A stretch of 64,000 nt of DNA from JAMHWF01 sp964371405 (GCA_964371405.1 CAYJLV010000014.1:1-64000); one strand, 5' to 3'. Shown: positions 28,723-38,243, counted from the first letter of the stretch. Made by a program: numbers and translations. Notes: generated by a model from the sequence alone, not told the origin.

Positions 28723-29861
28723 CCTTGTGCCCCTCGGTACCACTCGGCGAACTGCTGACCCAGGATCGCGACTACGTCTCTGCACCCGAGCCCCGCGAGT
28801 ACAAGAAACTGTCCGTGCGTCTGTTTGGAAAGGGCGTCGCATTGAGCGCCCCGGTCCGCGGCGACTCTGTGAAGATGCAGCGCCACCAGTTGGCCAAGGC
28901 CGGGCAGGTCATCCTGTCCGAGATTTGGGGCAAGAAGGGGGCAATCGGACTGGTCCCACCGGAAGGCGAGGGTGCGTTATGCACAAGCCACTTCTTCTTG
29001 TTCGACATTGATGACACTCGCCTTGATACGCGATGGATGCGGGCGATAGTCACCAGGAACTATCTAGGTGAAGCGCTAGATGGGTTGGCGCGTGGGACGA
29101 CGGGGTATGCCTCGGTCCGTCCGGGTGACTTCCTCTCGGTGTCTATCCCGCTGCCGCCGTTGCCTGAACAGCAACGCATCATGGCCCGGGTGGTCGAGGC
29201 CACCGAGCAGCTTGATCGCGCACTAGGACTGCAAGCACGAGTAGGGGCGGAGGCGGATGAGCTTTGCCGCGCGCTGCTTCGCGATACAGATGCAGTCGCT
29301 ACCCCGCTTCGCCAACTGGTGCGCCTACGCGACCCGGACGTGCGCGTCCGGGCGGACCATTCCTACCAATTTGCCGGCGTGTACTCGTTCGGCAGAGGCG
29401 TGTTCGTGGGCAATACCAAGTCCGGAACCGAGTTCGCGTACCCGAAGCTGACCCGATTGCGCACGGGAGACTTCGTGTACCCCAAGCTCATGGCCTGGGA
29501 GGGCGCGTTCGGCGTCGTGCCGCGCGAATGCGATGGCCTGGTCGTTTCGACCGAGTTCCCGGTCTTTGAGATCAACCGTGAACGTGTCTTGCCCGAGGTA
29601 CTCGACATGCACTTTCGCAGCCCGGCCGTGTGGGCGAGCATCGGAGGCGCCAGCACGGGGACCAACGTTCGCAGGCGGCGGCTGAACCCGCAGGACTTTC
29701 TCGATCTCGAGTTGCCACTGCCATCGATGGAACGCCAGCGTGTGCTGGCAAAGGCGCACGAGGATGTGCAAGCGGTGAAGGCACGGCAATCGGAGTCGCG
29801 GGCCATGATGCAGGCCCTCCTCCCCGCCATCCTCGACCGCGCCTTCGCCGGCGCTCTTTGA
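28719..29861 (+). CDS. hsdS: Type I restriction-modification specificity S subunit
   Basis: This 380-aa subunit determines the DNA target. There are two target-recognition halves, each followed by a conserved helical spacer: LSVSIPLPPLPEQQRIMARV (mid-protein) and DLELPLPSMERQRVLAKA (C-terminal). This is the usual two-half pattern. The start is GTG, overlapping the hsdM stop (GTGA). Base composition is visibly lower in GC than the surroundings, normal for exchanged specificity genes. The recognition sequence cannot be read from this. Confidence 0.9.
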   Translation: MTLCPSVPLGELLTQDRDYVSAPEPREYKKLSVRLFGKGVALSAPVRGDSVKMQRHQLAKAGQVILSEIWGKKGAIGLVPPEGEGALCTSHFFLFDIDDTRLDTRWMRAIVTRNYLGEALDGLARGTTGYASVRPGDFLSVSIPLPPLPEQQRIMARVVEATEQLDRALGLQARVGAEADELCRALLRDTDAVATPLRQLVRLRDPDVRVRADHSYQFAGVYSFGRGVFVGNTKSGTEFAYPKLTRLRTGDFVYPKLMAWEGAFGVVPRECDGLVVSTEFPVFEINRERVLPEVLDMHFRSPAVWASIGGASTGTNVRRRRLNPQDFLDLELPLPSMERQRVLAKAHEDVQAVKARQSESRAMMQALLPAILDRAFAGAL

Positions 29862-29900
29862 CTCCGCACGCCGCGCCAGACCGGTCTACCGGAGGCTTCC

Positions 29901-30038
29901 ATGGATACGACCCTCGTCACCCGCGATCCCGACATCATGAGCGGCGCCCTGTGCTTCACAGGCACCCGTGTGCCGGTCAAGAACCTGTTCGACTACCTCG
30001 AAGGCTCATCGTCGCTGGAGGACTTCCTCGCGCGGTAG
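29901..30038 (+). pseudogene. Truncated DUF433 (antitoxin-like) gene
   Basis: The 45 residues (TLVTRDPDIMSGALCFTGTR, then VPVKNLFDYLEG and SLEDFLAR) match the first half of DUF433 proteins, small DNA-binding antitoxin-like proteins of about 75 residues. A TAG at 30036 ends the frame where the family normally continues into its helix-turn-helix, and no continuation was found in other frames. A ribosome site (GGAGG) precedes the ATG. It probably represents a decayed toxin-antitoxin gene at the edge of the restriction island, though a short functional product cannot be excluded. Confidence 0.6.
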
Positions 30039-30135
30039 TGCGTCGGCAGCGTGGGCGAGAGCCGATCGTTCCTCGTTGCGCCTGCGGTCGCTGGCGGTCT
30101 TGCAGCTGTGCCCATGGCGACGGCCCGTGTTCAAC

Positions 30136-30489
30136 TCATGCGACTCGCGCCAGCGGCACGCGGATCTCGACCGCCTCGAACGGCACGGACACACTGCCGT
30201 CCGAAGTGCGCTCGACCAGCCCGAGCTCGGCCAGCCGCGCCACATCGGCGTGGACGTTGGAGTAGTTCCGGCCGGCCGCCTTGGCACCGGCGTAGACGCT
30301 GCACGGGCCGATGCGCCGCAACGTGTCGAGCAGGTCGAGCCGCGCCGGCGTCAGCTCGGCGAACAGCGAGCGCGCCGACTCGAAGCTCAGCCTGAAGTCG
30401 ACGCGCCGGCCCTGTCTTGCGGCAGCCAGCTGCCGGCCGGCCGCCTCGAAAACAGACCCCTTGCGCGATACCTCGATGATGGCTTTCAT
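30136..30489 (-). CDS. Winged-helix antitoxin/regulator (TumA / HVO_A0114-like)
   Basis: This 117-aa protein has a C-terminal winged helix: TPARLDLLDTLRRIGPCSVY, then the recognition part AAGRNYSNVHADVARLAELG and a wing SDGSVSVPF. It resembles the HVO_A0114 family of putative DNA-binding proteins that accompany TumE toxins. It starts six bases after the stop of the putative toxin, in the toxin-first order. It probably neutralises the toxin and represses the operon through the inverted repeat at the toxin start. Confidence 0.75.
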   Translation of the reverse strand: MKAIIEVSRKGSVFEAAGRQLAAARQGRRVDFRLSFESARSLFAELTPARLDLLDTLRRIGPCSVYAGAKAAGRNYSNVHADVARLAELGLVERTSDGSVSVPFEAVEIRVPLARVA

Positions 30490-30495
30490 GCGTTA

Positions 30496-30783
30496 CTACT
30501 CCCAGCCCTCGACGTCCGAGCGGAAGTCTTCGAGCAGTTGTTCGAGCGTGCCGAAGGCGTAGGCGCGCTCATCTCGACCAGCGTGACGATGATCCCCCTT
30601 GCCGCGTTCGTTGTCGTAGCGGACCCGGCACTCGCCACCGGCACCGTAGTACAGGCGGTACTTGTAGCGATGCGTGCACGGCGGGATCGGCTCGTCCAGC
30701 TCCCAGACGACGATCTCGACGATGGAGTCGTCGTCCCGGACTTCTTTGGCATGGGCGAGCAAGACCGCGGGCATGTATTGCAT
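30496..30783 (-). CDS. TumE-like (DUF6516) toxin
   Basis: This 95-aa protein matches the DUF6516/TumE family pattern: DSIVEIVVWELDEPIPPCTH, then RYKYRLYYG, CRVRYDNERGKGDH and a C-terminal EQLLEDFRSDVE helix. Such proteins are paired with small winged-helix antitoxins, as here. The ATG at 30783 lies inside a perfect inverted repeat; the ATG three codons later (30774) is an alternative start. The biochemical activity of the family is not evident from sequence. Confidence 0.75.
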   Translation of the reverse strand: MQYMPAVLLAHAKEVRDDDSIVEIVVWELDEPIPPCTHRYKYRLYYGAGGECRVRYDNERGKGDHRHAGRDERAYAFGTLEQLLEDFRSDVEGWE

Positions 30784-30798
30784 GCTAGCAATACATGC
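30771..30798. promoter_or_regulatory. Inverted repeat at the start of the toxin-antitoxin operon
   Basis: GCATGTATTGC (30771-30781) and GCAATACATGC (30788-30798) are perfect 11-bp arms around ATGCTA, spanning the toxin start codon. The AT-rich palindrome is unlike its surroundings and is a probable operator for the adjacent winged-helix protein. Confidence 0.65.
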
Positions 30799-30940
30799 GG
30801 GTGCTGTCCATGCCCCCGCTGGCGCTTCGCCGCTGCCGCCGCACCCGCTGCCCGTCTCCGATGCCCGCGCCCGGGTAGAGCACCACCGTCTCGCCGGCCT
30901 GCACGCCGTTGCGCACCCAGGCGTGCTGCGGGTTGCGCGC
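30785..30940 (-). pseudogene. Duplicated 3' fragment of the efflux adaptor gene
   Basis: Bases 30841-30938 repeat bases 32054-32151 with two mismatches by eye, in the same orientation. The frame encodes NPQHAWVRNGVQAGETVVLY and PGAGIGDGQRVR as in the full adaptor (32040-33251), then diverges into SASGGMDSTRMYC. No start or upstream domains exist, so it is a gene fragment. The yqjDEK-like operon lies between the two copies. Confidence 0.75.
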
Positions 30941-30975
30941 TTGGGTGCGGCCCGGCGCGCTCACTGGCGGCGCCG

Positions 30976-31158
30976 TCAGCGGCGCAGCCAGCCGCGCACG
31001 ATGCGCGCGATGCGCCACAGCGTGCGCAGGCGCAGCGCCGTCGGGGCCCATGGTCCTTGGCGCAGTTCGTGGCGCAATGCCAGCCGTTGCAGCGTCGACG
31101 TGGCGACGAGCAACTCGCGCCGCAGTGCGAGCCGTTGCGCGCTGCCGCGCCGCGTCAT
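30976..31158 (-). CDS. YqjK-like small basic protein
   Basis: This 60-aa very arginine-rich, helical protein (TRRGSAQRLALRRELLVATS, then LRTLWRIARIVRGWLRR) overlaps the end of the YqjE-like gene (ATGA). In E. coli, yqjD, yqjE and yqjK form an operon of inner-membrane and ribosome-associated stress proteins, and position and composition suggest the third member. Sequence identity to YqjK cannot be judged by eye, so the assignment is mainly from context. Confidence 0.55.
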   Translation of the reverse strand: MTRRGSAQRLALRRELLVATSTLQRLALRHELRQGPWAPTALRLRTLWRIARIVRGWLRR

Positions 31159-31562
31159 CGCGTGTCGCTCCCGAGCAGCGCGGCGCGATCCTTCTGCAGC
31201 TCGGCCAGCGTCGCCTGCAACAGCGGCGGCCGCGTCGCCGAGATGCGGCGCCAGCGCCAGACGGCCCACGCGCCGCAGGCGAAGCAGGCCAGCGCGAGCA
31301 GGCCCAGCACGAGCGGTCGATCGGCCGGCGGCACCTGCAGCACGGCTGCAACGCAGGCGAGCACGATGCCGAGCGCGAATGCGAACAGCGCGGCTGCGGC
31401 GGCGATCGCCTGGCCCGTCAGGCGCAGGCCTTCTTCCCCGAGCTCCGTCGTCGCGAGCTGCAGCCGCGTCTGGCCGATGTCGAGCAGCGTCGCGGCGACG
31501 CCGCGGGCTGCCGGACCCCACGCAGCCGGTGCCGGCGCGTCTGCGCCCGGTGCGCCGTCCAT
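31155..31562 (-). CDS. YqjE-like phage-holin-superfamily membrane protein (DUF1469)
   Basis: This 135-aa protein has an N-terminal amphipathic helix (LLDIGQTRLQLATTELGEEG) and two transmembrane segments (about 45-72 and 80-102). A basic tail with WRRISATRPPLLQATLAEL follows. This is the DUF1469/YqjE pattern. It lies ten bases after the DUF883 gene and overlaps the small basic gene, like the E. coli yqjDEK order. Family members are small inner-membrane proteins associated with stationary phase and stress; molecular role unknown. Confidence 0.8.
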   Translation of the reverse strand: MDGAPGADAPAPAAWGPAARGVAATLLDIGQTRLQLATTELGEEGLRLTGQAIAAAAALFAFALGIVLACVAAVLQVPPADRPLVLGLLALACFACGAWAVWRWRRISATRPPLLQATLAELQKDRAALLGSDTR

Positions 31563-31572
31563 CGCAGCCCCG

Positions 31573-31896
31573 TCAGCGCCGCGCGAGCACCACGCCGAGC
31601 AGCAGGCCGACGGCAGCGGCAACGCCGATCGCGGCGTAGGGGTGCGTGTGCACGACTTCGTCCGCGGCGCGCGCGGCCTCGCGCGCCTTGTGCACGGCAT
31701 CGTGTTCCAGCTCCTCGAGCTGCAGGCGCATGCGGCGCAGCTGCGACTCGAAACGCTCGCGCAGCGCCTCGAACTGGGCATCGCCGCTGCCGGCCGCGCG
31801 CTTGAGAAACTGGTCGGCGTCGTCGACGACGTGACGCAGATCTTCGGCAAGCCGGTCGAGCGGCTTGCGGGCCGTGCCGGTGGTCGTGCTGTCCAT
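31573..31896 (-). CDS. YqjD/ElaB-like DUF883 protein
   Basis: This 107-aa protein has a long charged coiled-coil (about 12-78, LAEDLRHVVDDADQFLKRAA) and a C-terminal transmembrane segment preceded by THPYAAIGVAAAVGLLLG. The DUF883 family includes E. coli YqjD and ElaB, tail-anchored proteins that bind ribosomes in stationary phase. The start is at 31896. A FNR-like site lies 79 bases upstream, so it probably belongs to the stress regulon of the window. Confidence 0.88.
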   Translation of the reverse strand: MDSTTTGTARKPLDRLAEDLRHVVDDADQFLKRAAGSGDAQFEALRERFESQLRRMRLQLEELEHDAVHKAREAARAADEVVHTHPYAAIGVAAAVGLLLGVVLARR

Positions 31897-31974
31897 GGTC
31901 GGAACTCCTTTCGCGGGCGCGGACGGCGTCGTGCCGTCCGTCCGCCACGATAGGCGCGCTGCGCCGTCGTGTGC

Positions 31975-31988
31975 TTGCGCCAGATCAG
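31975..31988. promoter_or_regulatory. FNR-like box upstream of yqjD-like gene
   Basis: TTGCGCCAGATCAG has an exact TTGCG half and one mismatch (ATCAG for ATCAA) in the other, 79 bases before the yqjD-like start. The same half pair occurs at 36607. Confidence 0.45.
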
Positions 31989-32039
31989 GGGCAGGCGCGC
32001 GGCGGGCAGGCGGACGCGGCGGCGGCTCGCGCGCGGCAG

Positions 32040-33251
32040 CTACCGCCGCAACCGCACCCGCTGCCCGTCGCCGACGCCCGCGCCCGGGTAGAGCACCACC
32101 GTCTCGCCGGCCTGCACGCCGTTGCGCACCCAGGCGTGCTGCGGGTTGCGCTCGACGATGTCGACCGCCTTGCGGCGCGCCCGCCCGTCGGCGACGACGA
32201 GCACGGACCACTGTGAGCCGTCGCGCACCAGCGCGGCGGTCGGCGCGAGCAGCACGCCGTCGTGCGCGCCGAGCGAGATCGTGGCGTCGATGCGGAAACC
32301 GTCGCCGAGGGCCGGCGGCGCCGCCGAGCCGGCGTCGGCGTGCGCGATCACGTTGACGCGCTGCTCCTCGATGCCGAGTGCCGAGACCTTGGTGAACGCC
32401 ACCGGCTCGATGCGCACGACGTGCGCCGGCACCTCGGCCAGCCCGCCGCCCGGCGCCAGCCGCACCGCGGCGCCCGGCGGGATGCGCAGTGCGTCGAACG
32501 ACAGCACGTCGATCACGGCTTCGAGCCGCGCCGTGTCGGCGATCTCGATCAGCGGCGCGCCTGGCGCGACCGTCGTCGCGCTCTCGTGGTGCAACTTGGT
32601 CACGCGGCCGGCAACCGGCGCGCGCAGTTGCCAGCGCCCGCGCGCCGCGGCGCCGCTGCCGCCCTCGGCGCGCGCCAGCGCGGCGCGCGCCTCGCCGGCG
32701 GCATGGCGCGACACGTGGACCTGCGCCTCGGCGGCGTCGAGCGCCTTCTGCTGTGCCTCCAGCGCGAGCCGCGCCTGGTCGCGCGCCGACGCCGAGATGA
32801 AGTTGTCGCGCGCGAGCTGCGTCGCGCGTTCGGCTTCGAGCCGCGCCTGCGCCAGCGCCGCCTCGGTACGGCCGACCTGAGCCTGCGCCGCGACGAGCGC
32901 CGCGTCGGCGCTGCCGACGCGCTCGCGCAGCACGCCGCGCGTGCGCGCGTCGATCATCTGCGGCGCCGCCGGCACCAGCGACGCGACGACGTCGCCCGCC
33001 GCGACGGCGTCGCCGACCTTCAGCGCCGGGCGCTCCAGCTCGGCCTGCGTCGGCGCGCTGACGGTCCAGCGCTGCACCACGCGCATGCGGCCGTCTTCCT
33101 GGATCGTCTGCTCGAAGCGGCCGGTGGCGACCGCGCCGACTTCCACTTCGAGAGCGCGCGGCCAGAACGCCCACGCGGCGGCGGCGAGCGCCGGCACCGC
33201 CAGTGCACCCCACATCGCCCAGCGCCGGGCCGACCCGTTCTTGTTCTTCAT
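32040..33251 (-). CDS. Periplasmic adaptor (HlyD/RND-type) of an ABC efflux system
   Basis: This is a 403-aa membrane-fusion protein. An N-terminal anchor (about 12-30) is followed by a barrel-sandwich half (RFEQTIQEDGRMRVVQRWTV) and an alpha-hairpin (about 95-190, coiled-coil QAQVGRTEAALAQARLEAER). The second lipoyl half is LRAPVAGRVTKLHHES, and beta-barrel domains complete it. It lies downstream of an FtsX-type permease and ATPase and links them to the outer membrane. Its 3' end is the source of the duplicated fragment at 30841-30938. Substrate unknown. Confidence 0.9.
   Translation of the reverse strand: MKNKNGSARRWAMWGALAVPALAAAAWAFWPRALEVEVGAVATGRFEQTIQEDGRMRVVQRWTVSAPTQAELERPALKVGDAVAAGDVVASLVPAAPQMIDARTRGVLRERVGSADAALVAAQAQVGRTEAALAQARLEAERATQLARDNFISASARDQARLALEAQQKALDAAEAQVHVSRHAAGEARAALARAEGGSGAAARGRWQLRAPVAGRVTKLHHESATTVAPGAPLIEIADTARLEAVIDVLSFDALRIPPGAAVRLAPGGGLAEVPAHVVRIEPVAFTKVSALGIEEQRVNVIAHADAGSAAPPALGDGFRIDATISLGAHDGVLLAPTAALVRDGSQWSVLVVADGRARRKAVDIVERNPQHAWVRNGVQAGETVVLYPGAGVGDGQRVRLRR
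32054..32151. repeat. Direct repeat, copy 2 (inside adaptor gene)
   Basis: This 98-bp block is matched by 30841-30938 in the same orientation with two differences. It covers codons near the C-terminus of the adaptor and stops short of its stop codon. The two copies are 1,213 bases apart. Confidence 0.85.
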
Positions 33252-33264
33252 GATCCGATTGTCT

Positions 33265-35621
33265 TCATTCGCGAACCTTCAGCACCGCCACCAGGTCGAG
33301 GCGGTCGATCTGGCGCCGCACGATCGCCGCGCTGACGATCGCCGCAGCGAGCACGGTCAGCGCGGCGATGCCGTAGGTCGACGGGTCGATGACGACGGGA
33401 AAGTCGATCTCCTCGCTCTGCATCGCGCGCATCAGCAGCGCCGCCAATCCCCAGCCCGCGAGCGCGCCGACCGGCAGCGCGACGAGCAGCTCGACGCCCA
33501 GCTCGGCCAGCAGCAGCACCGAGACCTCGGCGCGCGTCATGCCGAGCACGCGCAGGCTGGCCAGCTCCCAGGCGCGCTCCGAGAGCGCGATGCGCGCCGC
33601 GTTGTACGTGATGCCGACCGCCATCGCGACGGCGAACAGCGTCAGCACGGCGGTGAAGAAGCCGAGGTTGCGCGCCGTCGTCTTCTCGAAGCTGCGCTGC
33701 GAGCTGGCCTTGTCGAACACGGCCGAGATGCGCGGCGTCGCCTTCACTGCGGCGTAGAACTCGCGCTCGGCGTGCGGGTCGACGAGCAGCGTGGCGTCGC
33801 TCGCGCCCTGGCCGTCGCCGGCGACGCGGTTGAGCGCGGCGAGGTCCATGTGCAGCGTGCGGCCGAACAGCGTGTGCGCCGTTTCGGCGACGCGCAGCGC
33901 GACGCGCCTGCGGTGCCACAGCCTGAACTCGACCTCGACCGTGTCGCCGGGGCCGACGCCGAGATCGCGCGCCAGCAGCGACGACAGCAGCAGGCCGTCG
34001 GCCGGCATCGGCCGCGGGCCGCGCTCGACGTCGACGACGCGCTGCAGCGCGTCGCCGGCCTCGTGGCCCGTCAGCACGGTGTCGATGGTGCGGCCGCGCG
34101 CGTGCACGCGCACCGGCTCGCTGCGCCAGAGCCGCGCGTCGATCACGCCGGGCATGCGGCGCAACTCGGCGGCGGCGTCGAGTCCGACCGGCTCGACGAA
34201 GTCGACCATCACGTCGCCCTGCAGCACGCGGCGGTACTGCGTGTCGGTGATGAGCTCGATCGTGTCGGTCCAGAACGCGCCCGAGATCTGCAGCGCGATC
34301 GCCGCCGCGATGCCGGCCACCGTCAGCGCGGCGCGCAGCGGCCGGCGCTCGATGTTGCGGATCACCATCATCGCCGCCGGCGGCACGCGCCGGCCGTAGC
34401 CCAGGCGCTCGAGCAGCGTCGGCTGGAAGGTCGGCGGCGCCGGCGGCTGCAGCGCCTGCGCCGGCCGCAGCCCGACGACGGCGCGGATCGCCGTCCACGC
34501 GCCGAGCGCGGCGGCGAGCGCGACCGCCGCCGTCGCCGCGATCGCGATGCCCGGCACGGTGCGGTAGGCGAGGTGCGAGAAGCGGAACGCCTCGGCGTAG
34601 AGCGACACCAGGCCGTGGCCGATCCACAGGCTGCCGGCGATGCCGAGCGCGACGCCGATCGCCGCGATCGCGATGGCGAGCTTGACGTAGTGCGCCGCGA
34701 TCTCGCCGTCGCGGTAGCCGAGCGCCTTCAGTGCGGCGATCTGCTGGCGCTGCGTCGCGACCTGGCGGCTGAGCACGACGTTGAGGATGAACACCGCCAC
34801 CGCGAGGAAGATCGACGGCAGCACGGTGCCCAGCACCTGGAGCTGGCGCAGTTCGTTGTCGACGATCGCCGCCGAGAGCTGGCGGTCGCGGCCGGCCGCG
34901 CCCCAGGCGCCGTAAGGTTCGAGCAGGCGGTCGAGCGCGTCGATCACGGCCGCGCGCTGCGCGCCCGGCGCGAGCTGCAGCGCGACGCGGTTGAAGGCGC
35001 CTTCCATGTCGAACGCCGTCTCGACGCGCTCGGCGTCGATCCAGACGACGCCGAACCATTCGTCGTCGGGCGCGCCGCCGCGCGAGGCGAAGACATATTC
35101 GGGCGACAGCACGATGCCGACGACGTGCAGCGTTTCGCGCCGGCCGTTGAGCAGCGCGACCAGCGTCGAGCCGGGCTCGAGGCCGCGCACTTCGGCGAAG
35201 CGCGCGTTGACGACGACTTCGGCCACCGCCGCGCCGCGCTCGGGCAGCCGGCCCGAGACGACGGCCAGCGCATTGAGGCCGGGCGGCCGCAGCAGATCCA
35301 GCCCGGTGATGCGCCCGGTCAGCGGCTGCTCGACGCCGGGCAGGTCGAGCTGGGTGTCGAACGCCGTCTCCAGCTTGAGCGCCGAGACGCCATCGATCGC
35401 CTCGATGCGCGCCGCCAGGGAGGCCGGCGCGCGGCGCACGGCAGCGAACACGTCGGCGAAGCGCGCCTCGCGGTAGTAGGCGTCGCGCGAGGCCTCGAGC
35501 GAGCGGAAGGTGGAGAACGCGCCGACGAAGCCGGCGACGCCGCAGGCGACGACGAGCGCGATCGTCAACACCTGCATCGCGAGGCGCTTCAGGTCGCGCC
35601 AGAGCTTGACGTCGAGCAGGC

Positions 35622-35625
<4 letters not shown>
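33265..35625 (-). CDS. FtsX-type ABC transporter permease (double FtsX domain)
   Basis: This 786-aa membrane protein has two copies of the FtsX permease unit. TM1 is near the start (LAMQVLTIALVVACGVAGFV), then a large periplasmic domain. A three-TM group about 280-430 follows, then a second periplasmic domain and a final three-TM group (about 665-780). This is the architecture of DevC/LolE-like or YbbP-like exporters. GTG at 35625 overlaps the ATPase stop (GTGA), and a second GTG lies one codon earlier. It works with the ATPase upstream and the adaptor downstream. Confidence 0.88.
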
Positions 35626-36385
<760 letters not shown>

Positions 36386-36389
<4 letters not shown>

Positions 36390-36529
36390 TCGCCCGCGCG
36401 GCGGACGAACTCCGCCAGCTCGGCCGTCAACTCGGCGATGCGCTCCAGCGGCGCCAACCTCAGCCGTTCACCCTGAGCAGGGGACCAGGCCTGTCGAAGG
36501 GTCAGCCCGAAGGCACAAGAGTGGCGCAT
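36386..36529 (-). CDS. Small open frame coupled to the ATPase, possibly a gene remnant
   Basis: This 47-codon frame ends in ATGA overlapping the ATPase start. Its second half (LAPLERIAELTAELAEFVRR) is charged and helical with coding-like composition. The first half runs through a repeat-like element (36466-36511). It may be the 3' remnant of a longer gene cut by that element, or a small leader protein. No family is recognised. Confidence 0.35.
36466..36511. repeat. Interrupted extragenic repeat element
   Basis: GTTCACCCTGAGC and CCTGTCGAAGGGTCAGCCC resemble the two halves of an extragenic repeat common in Burkholderiales genomes, separated here by 11 extra bases. CCCTG-AG-CAGGG within it is a perfect palindrome. 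Assignment rests on memory of that repeat. Confidence 0.4.
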
Positions 36530-36606
36530 GCCGAGGTTCGTCGCCAATCAGGTGCCCTTGTGTTGCGCAAGAGCCCGAATGATGCGCCGGCGCTGCACGG
36601 GTGTTA

Positions 36607-36620
36607 TTGCGCTGGATCAG
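36607..36620. promoter_or_regulatory. FNR-like box upstream of phosphotransferase fusion gene
   Basis: TTGCGCTGGATCAG has the same half pair as the site before yqjD. It is 36 bases upstream of the start, closer than at the other genes, which leaves room for only a very short leader. Confidence 0.45.
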
Positions 36621-36656
36621 GGGTACCGGCGCCGGCGCGCGGCATGCTTGCTGCCG

Positions 36657-38243
36657 ATGTCTGCTGCTGCCGTGCTCGCCGACCGCGAGCGTCTCGTTGC
36701 TGCGCTCGCGCGCTCGCTCGAAGGGGCGAGCGGCGCGCCGGTCGAGCGCATCGAGACGCACCTGTCGTGGCTGTTGCTGACGCACGAGCGGGTGTGGAAG
36801 ATCAAGAAGCCGCTGACGTTGCCGTTCGCCGACTTTGCCGACCTCGACGCGCGCCGCCGCTATTGCGCCGACGAGGTGCGGCTCAACGCCCGGCTCGCGC
36901 CGACGATCTACCTCGGCGTCGACGCGATCACGGGCAGCGTCGACGTGCCGGTCCTCGGCGGCGACGGCGAGGCGATCGAGTACGCCGTGCGCATGCGCCG
37001 CTTCGCGCCAGGCGCGCTGTTCTCGCAGCGGCTGGCCGCCGGGCTGCTGACGGCCGGCGACATCGACCGGCTCGCCGAGCGTATCGCGCGCTTCCACACG
37101 ACCGCGCCGCGCGCCGCGCCGGGCAGCGACTGGGGCACGCCCGCGGCGCGCGCCGCGGCGGCGCTGCAGGCCTTCGACGGCTGCGCCGTGCTCGCGCCCG
37201 ACCATGTGCTCGGTTGCGCGACGCTGCGGCCCTGGCTCGACGCGCAGGCGGCCGAACTCGCGCCGCTGTGGGCGGCGCGCCGCGCCGCCGGCTGCGTGCG
37301 CGAATGCCACGGCGACCTGCACCTCGCCAACGTGCTGGTCGACGGCGACGAGGTGCTCGCGTTCGACGGCATCGAGTTCGCGCCGTCGCTGCGCTGGATC
37401 GACGTGATCGACGACGCCGCGTTCACGGCGATGGACCTGCAGGCGCACGGACGGCCCGACTTGGCGTGGCGCTACGCCAATGCCTGGCTCGACCATGCCG
37501 GCGAGCACGCCGGCGTCGCCGCGTGGCGCTACGCCATCGTCTACCGCGCGCTGGTGCGTGCGCACGTCGGATTCATCCGTGCGGCGCAGAGGCGCGAGGC
37601 CGGGCTGCACGGCGTCGACGCCGGCGCGGGCGAGGTTTCGCCGGCGGCCTATCTCGCCGTCGCGGTGCGCGCCGCGCAGCGCAACGACCGCCGCCTGCTG
37701 ATCACGCACGGGCTGCCCGGCTCGGGCAAGAGCTGGCTCACGCAGCACCTGCTCGAGCGCGCCGGCGCGATCCGGCTGCGCTCGGATGTCGAGCGCAAGC
37801 GCCTCGCCGGGCTGGCGCCGCTCGACGACTCGCGCACGCTCGGCGTCGAGATCTACGACGCGGCGACTACGGCGCGCACCTACGAGCGGCTGCTCGCGCT
37901 GGCGCGCGTCTCGCTGCAGTCGGGCCACGCGACGATCGTCGACGCGGCCTTCCTGCGCCGCGACGAGCGCGCGCCGTTCGCCGCGCTGGCTCGCGAGCTC
38001 GGCGTGCCGTACACCGTCCTCGCCTGCCACGCACCGCTCGCACTGCTGCGCGAGCGCGTCGCCGCAAGGAGCCTGCGCCGCGACGACGCCTCGGAGGCCG
38101 ATCTCGCCGTGCTCGATTCGCTGCACGCCGTCGCCGAGCCGCTGGACGCCGGCGAGCGCGCCGCGGCGCTCGACATCGACACCGCGGCGACCTGGGACGC
38201 CGCGGGCACGACGGCAGCCTGGCTGGCGCGCCGCGTGGTGTGA
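36657..38243 (+). CDS. Aminoglycoside phosphotransferase-like / P-loop kinase fusion protein
   Basis: This 528-aa two-domain protein has an N-terminal APH-type kinase fold (about 20-330) with VWKIKKPLTLPFADF (ATP lysine) and the catalytic loop ECHGDLHLANVLV. FDGIEFAPSLRWIDVIDD provides the metal ligands. The C-terminal P-loop domain (about 345-528) has Walker A THGLPGSGKSWL and IYDAATTARTYERLL. Fusions of this kind are widespread and uncharacterised, often near universal stress genes. The start ATG at 36657 is chosen over upstream codons because a FNR-like site lies just before it. Substrate unknown; antibiotic resistance is not implied. Confidence 0.85.
   Translation: MSAAAVLADRERLVAALARSLEGASGAPVERIETHLSWLLLTHERVWKIKKPLTLPFADFADLDARRRYCADEVRLNARLAPTIYLGVDAITGSVDVPVLGGDGEAIEYAVRMRRFAPGALFSQRLAAGLLTAGDIDRLAERIARFHTTAPRAAPGSDWGTPAARAAAALQAFDGCAVLAPDHVLGCATLRPWLDAQAAELAPLWAARRAAGCVRECHGDLHLANVLVDGDEVLAFDGIEFAPSLRWIDVIDDAAFTAMDLQAHGRPDLAWRYANAWLDHAGEHAGVAAWRYAIVYRALVRAHVGFIRAAQRREAGLHGVDAGAGEVSPAAYLAVAVRAAQRNDRRLLITHGLPGSGKSWLTQHLLERAGAIRLRSDVERKRLAGLAPLDDSRTLGVEIYDAATTARTYERLLALARVSLQSGHATIVDAAFLRRDERAPFAALARELGVPYTVLACHAPLALLRERVAARSLRRDDASEADLAVLDSLHAVAEPLDAGERAAALDIDTAATWDAAGTTAAWLARRVV

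Noticed and set aside
36558..36571. TTGTGTTGCGCAAG as an FNR-like site near the phosphotransferase gene
   Set aside because: The right half is out of register by one base. The site at 36607 fits the pattern and is nearer the gene.
36657..38243. Antibiotic-resistance phosphotransferase
   Set aside because: Only the kinase fold is shared. The fusion with a P-loop domain and the stress-cluster context argue for an unrelated role.
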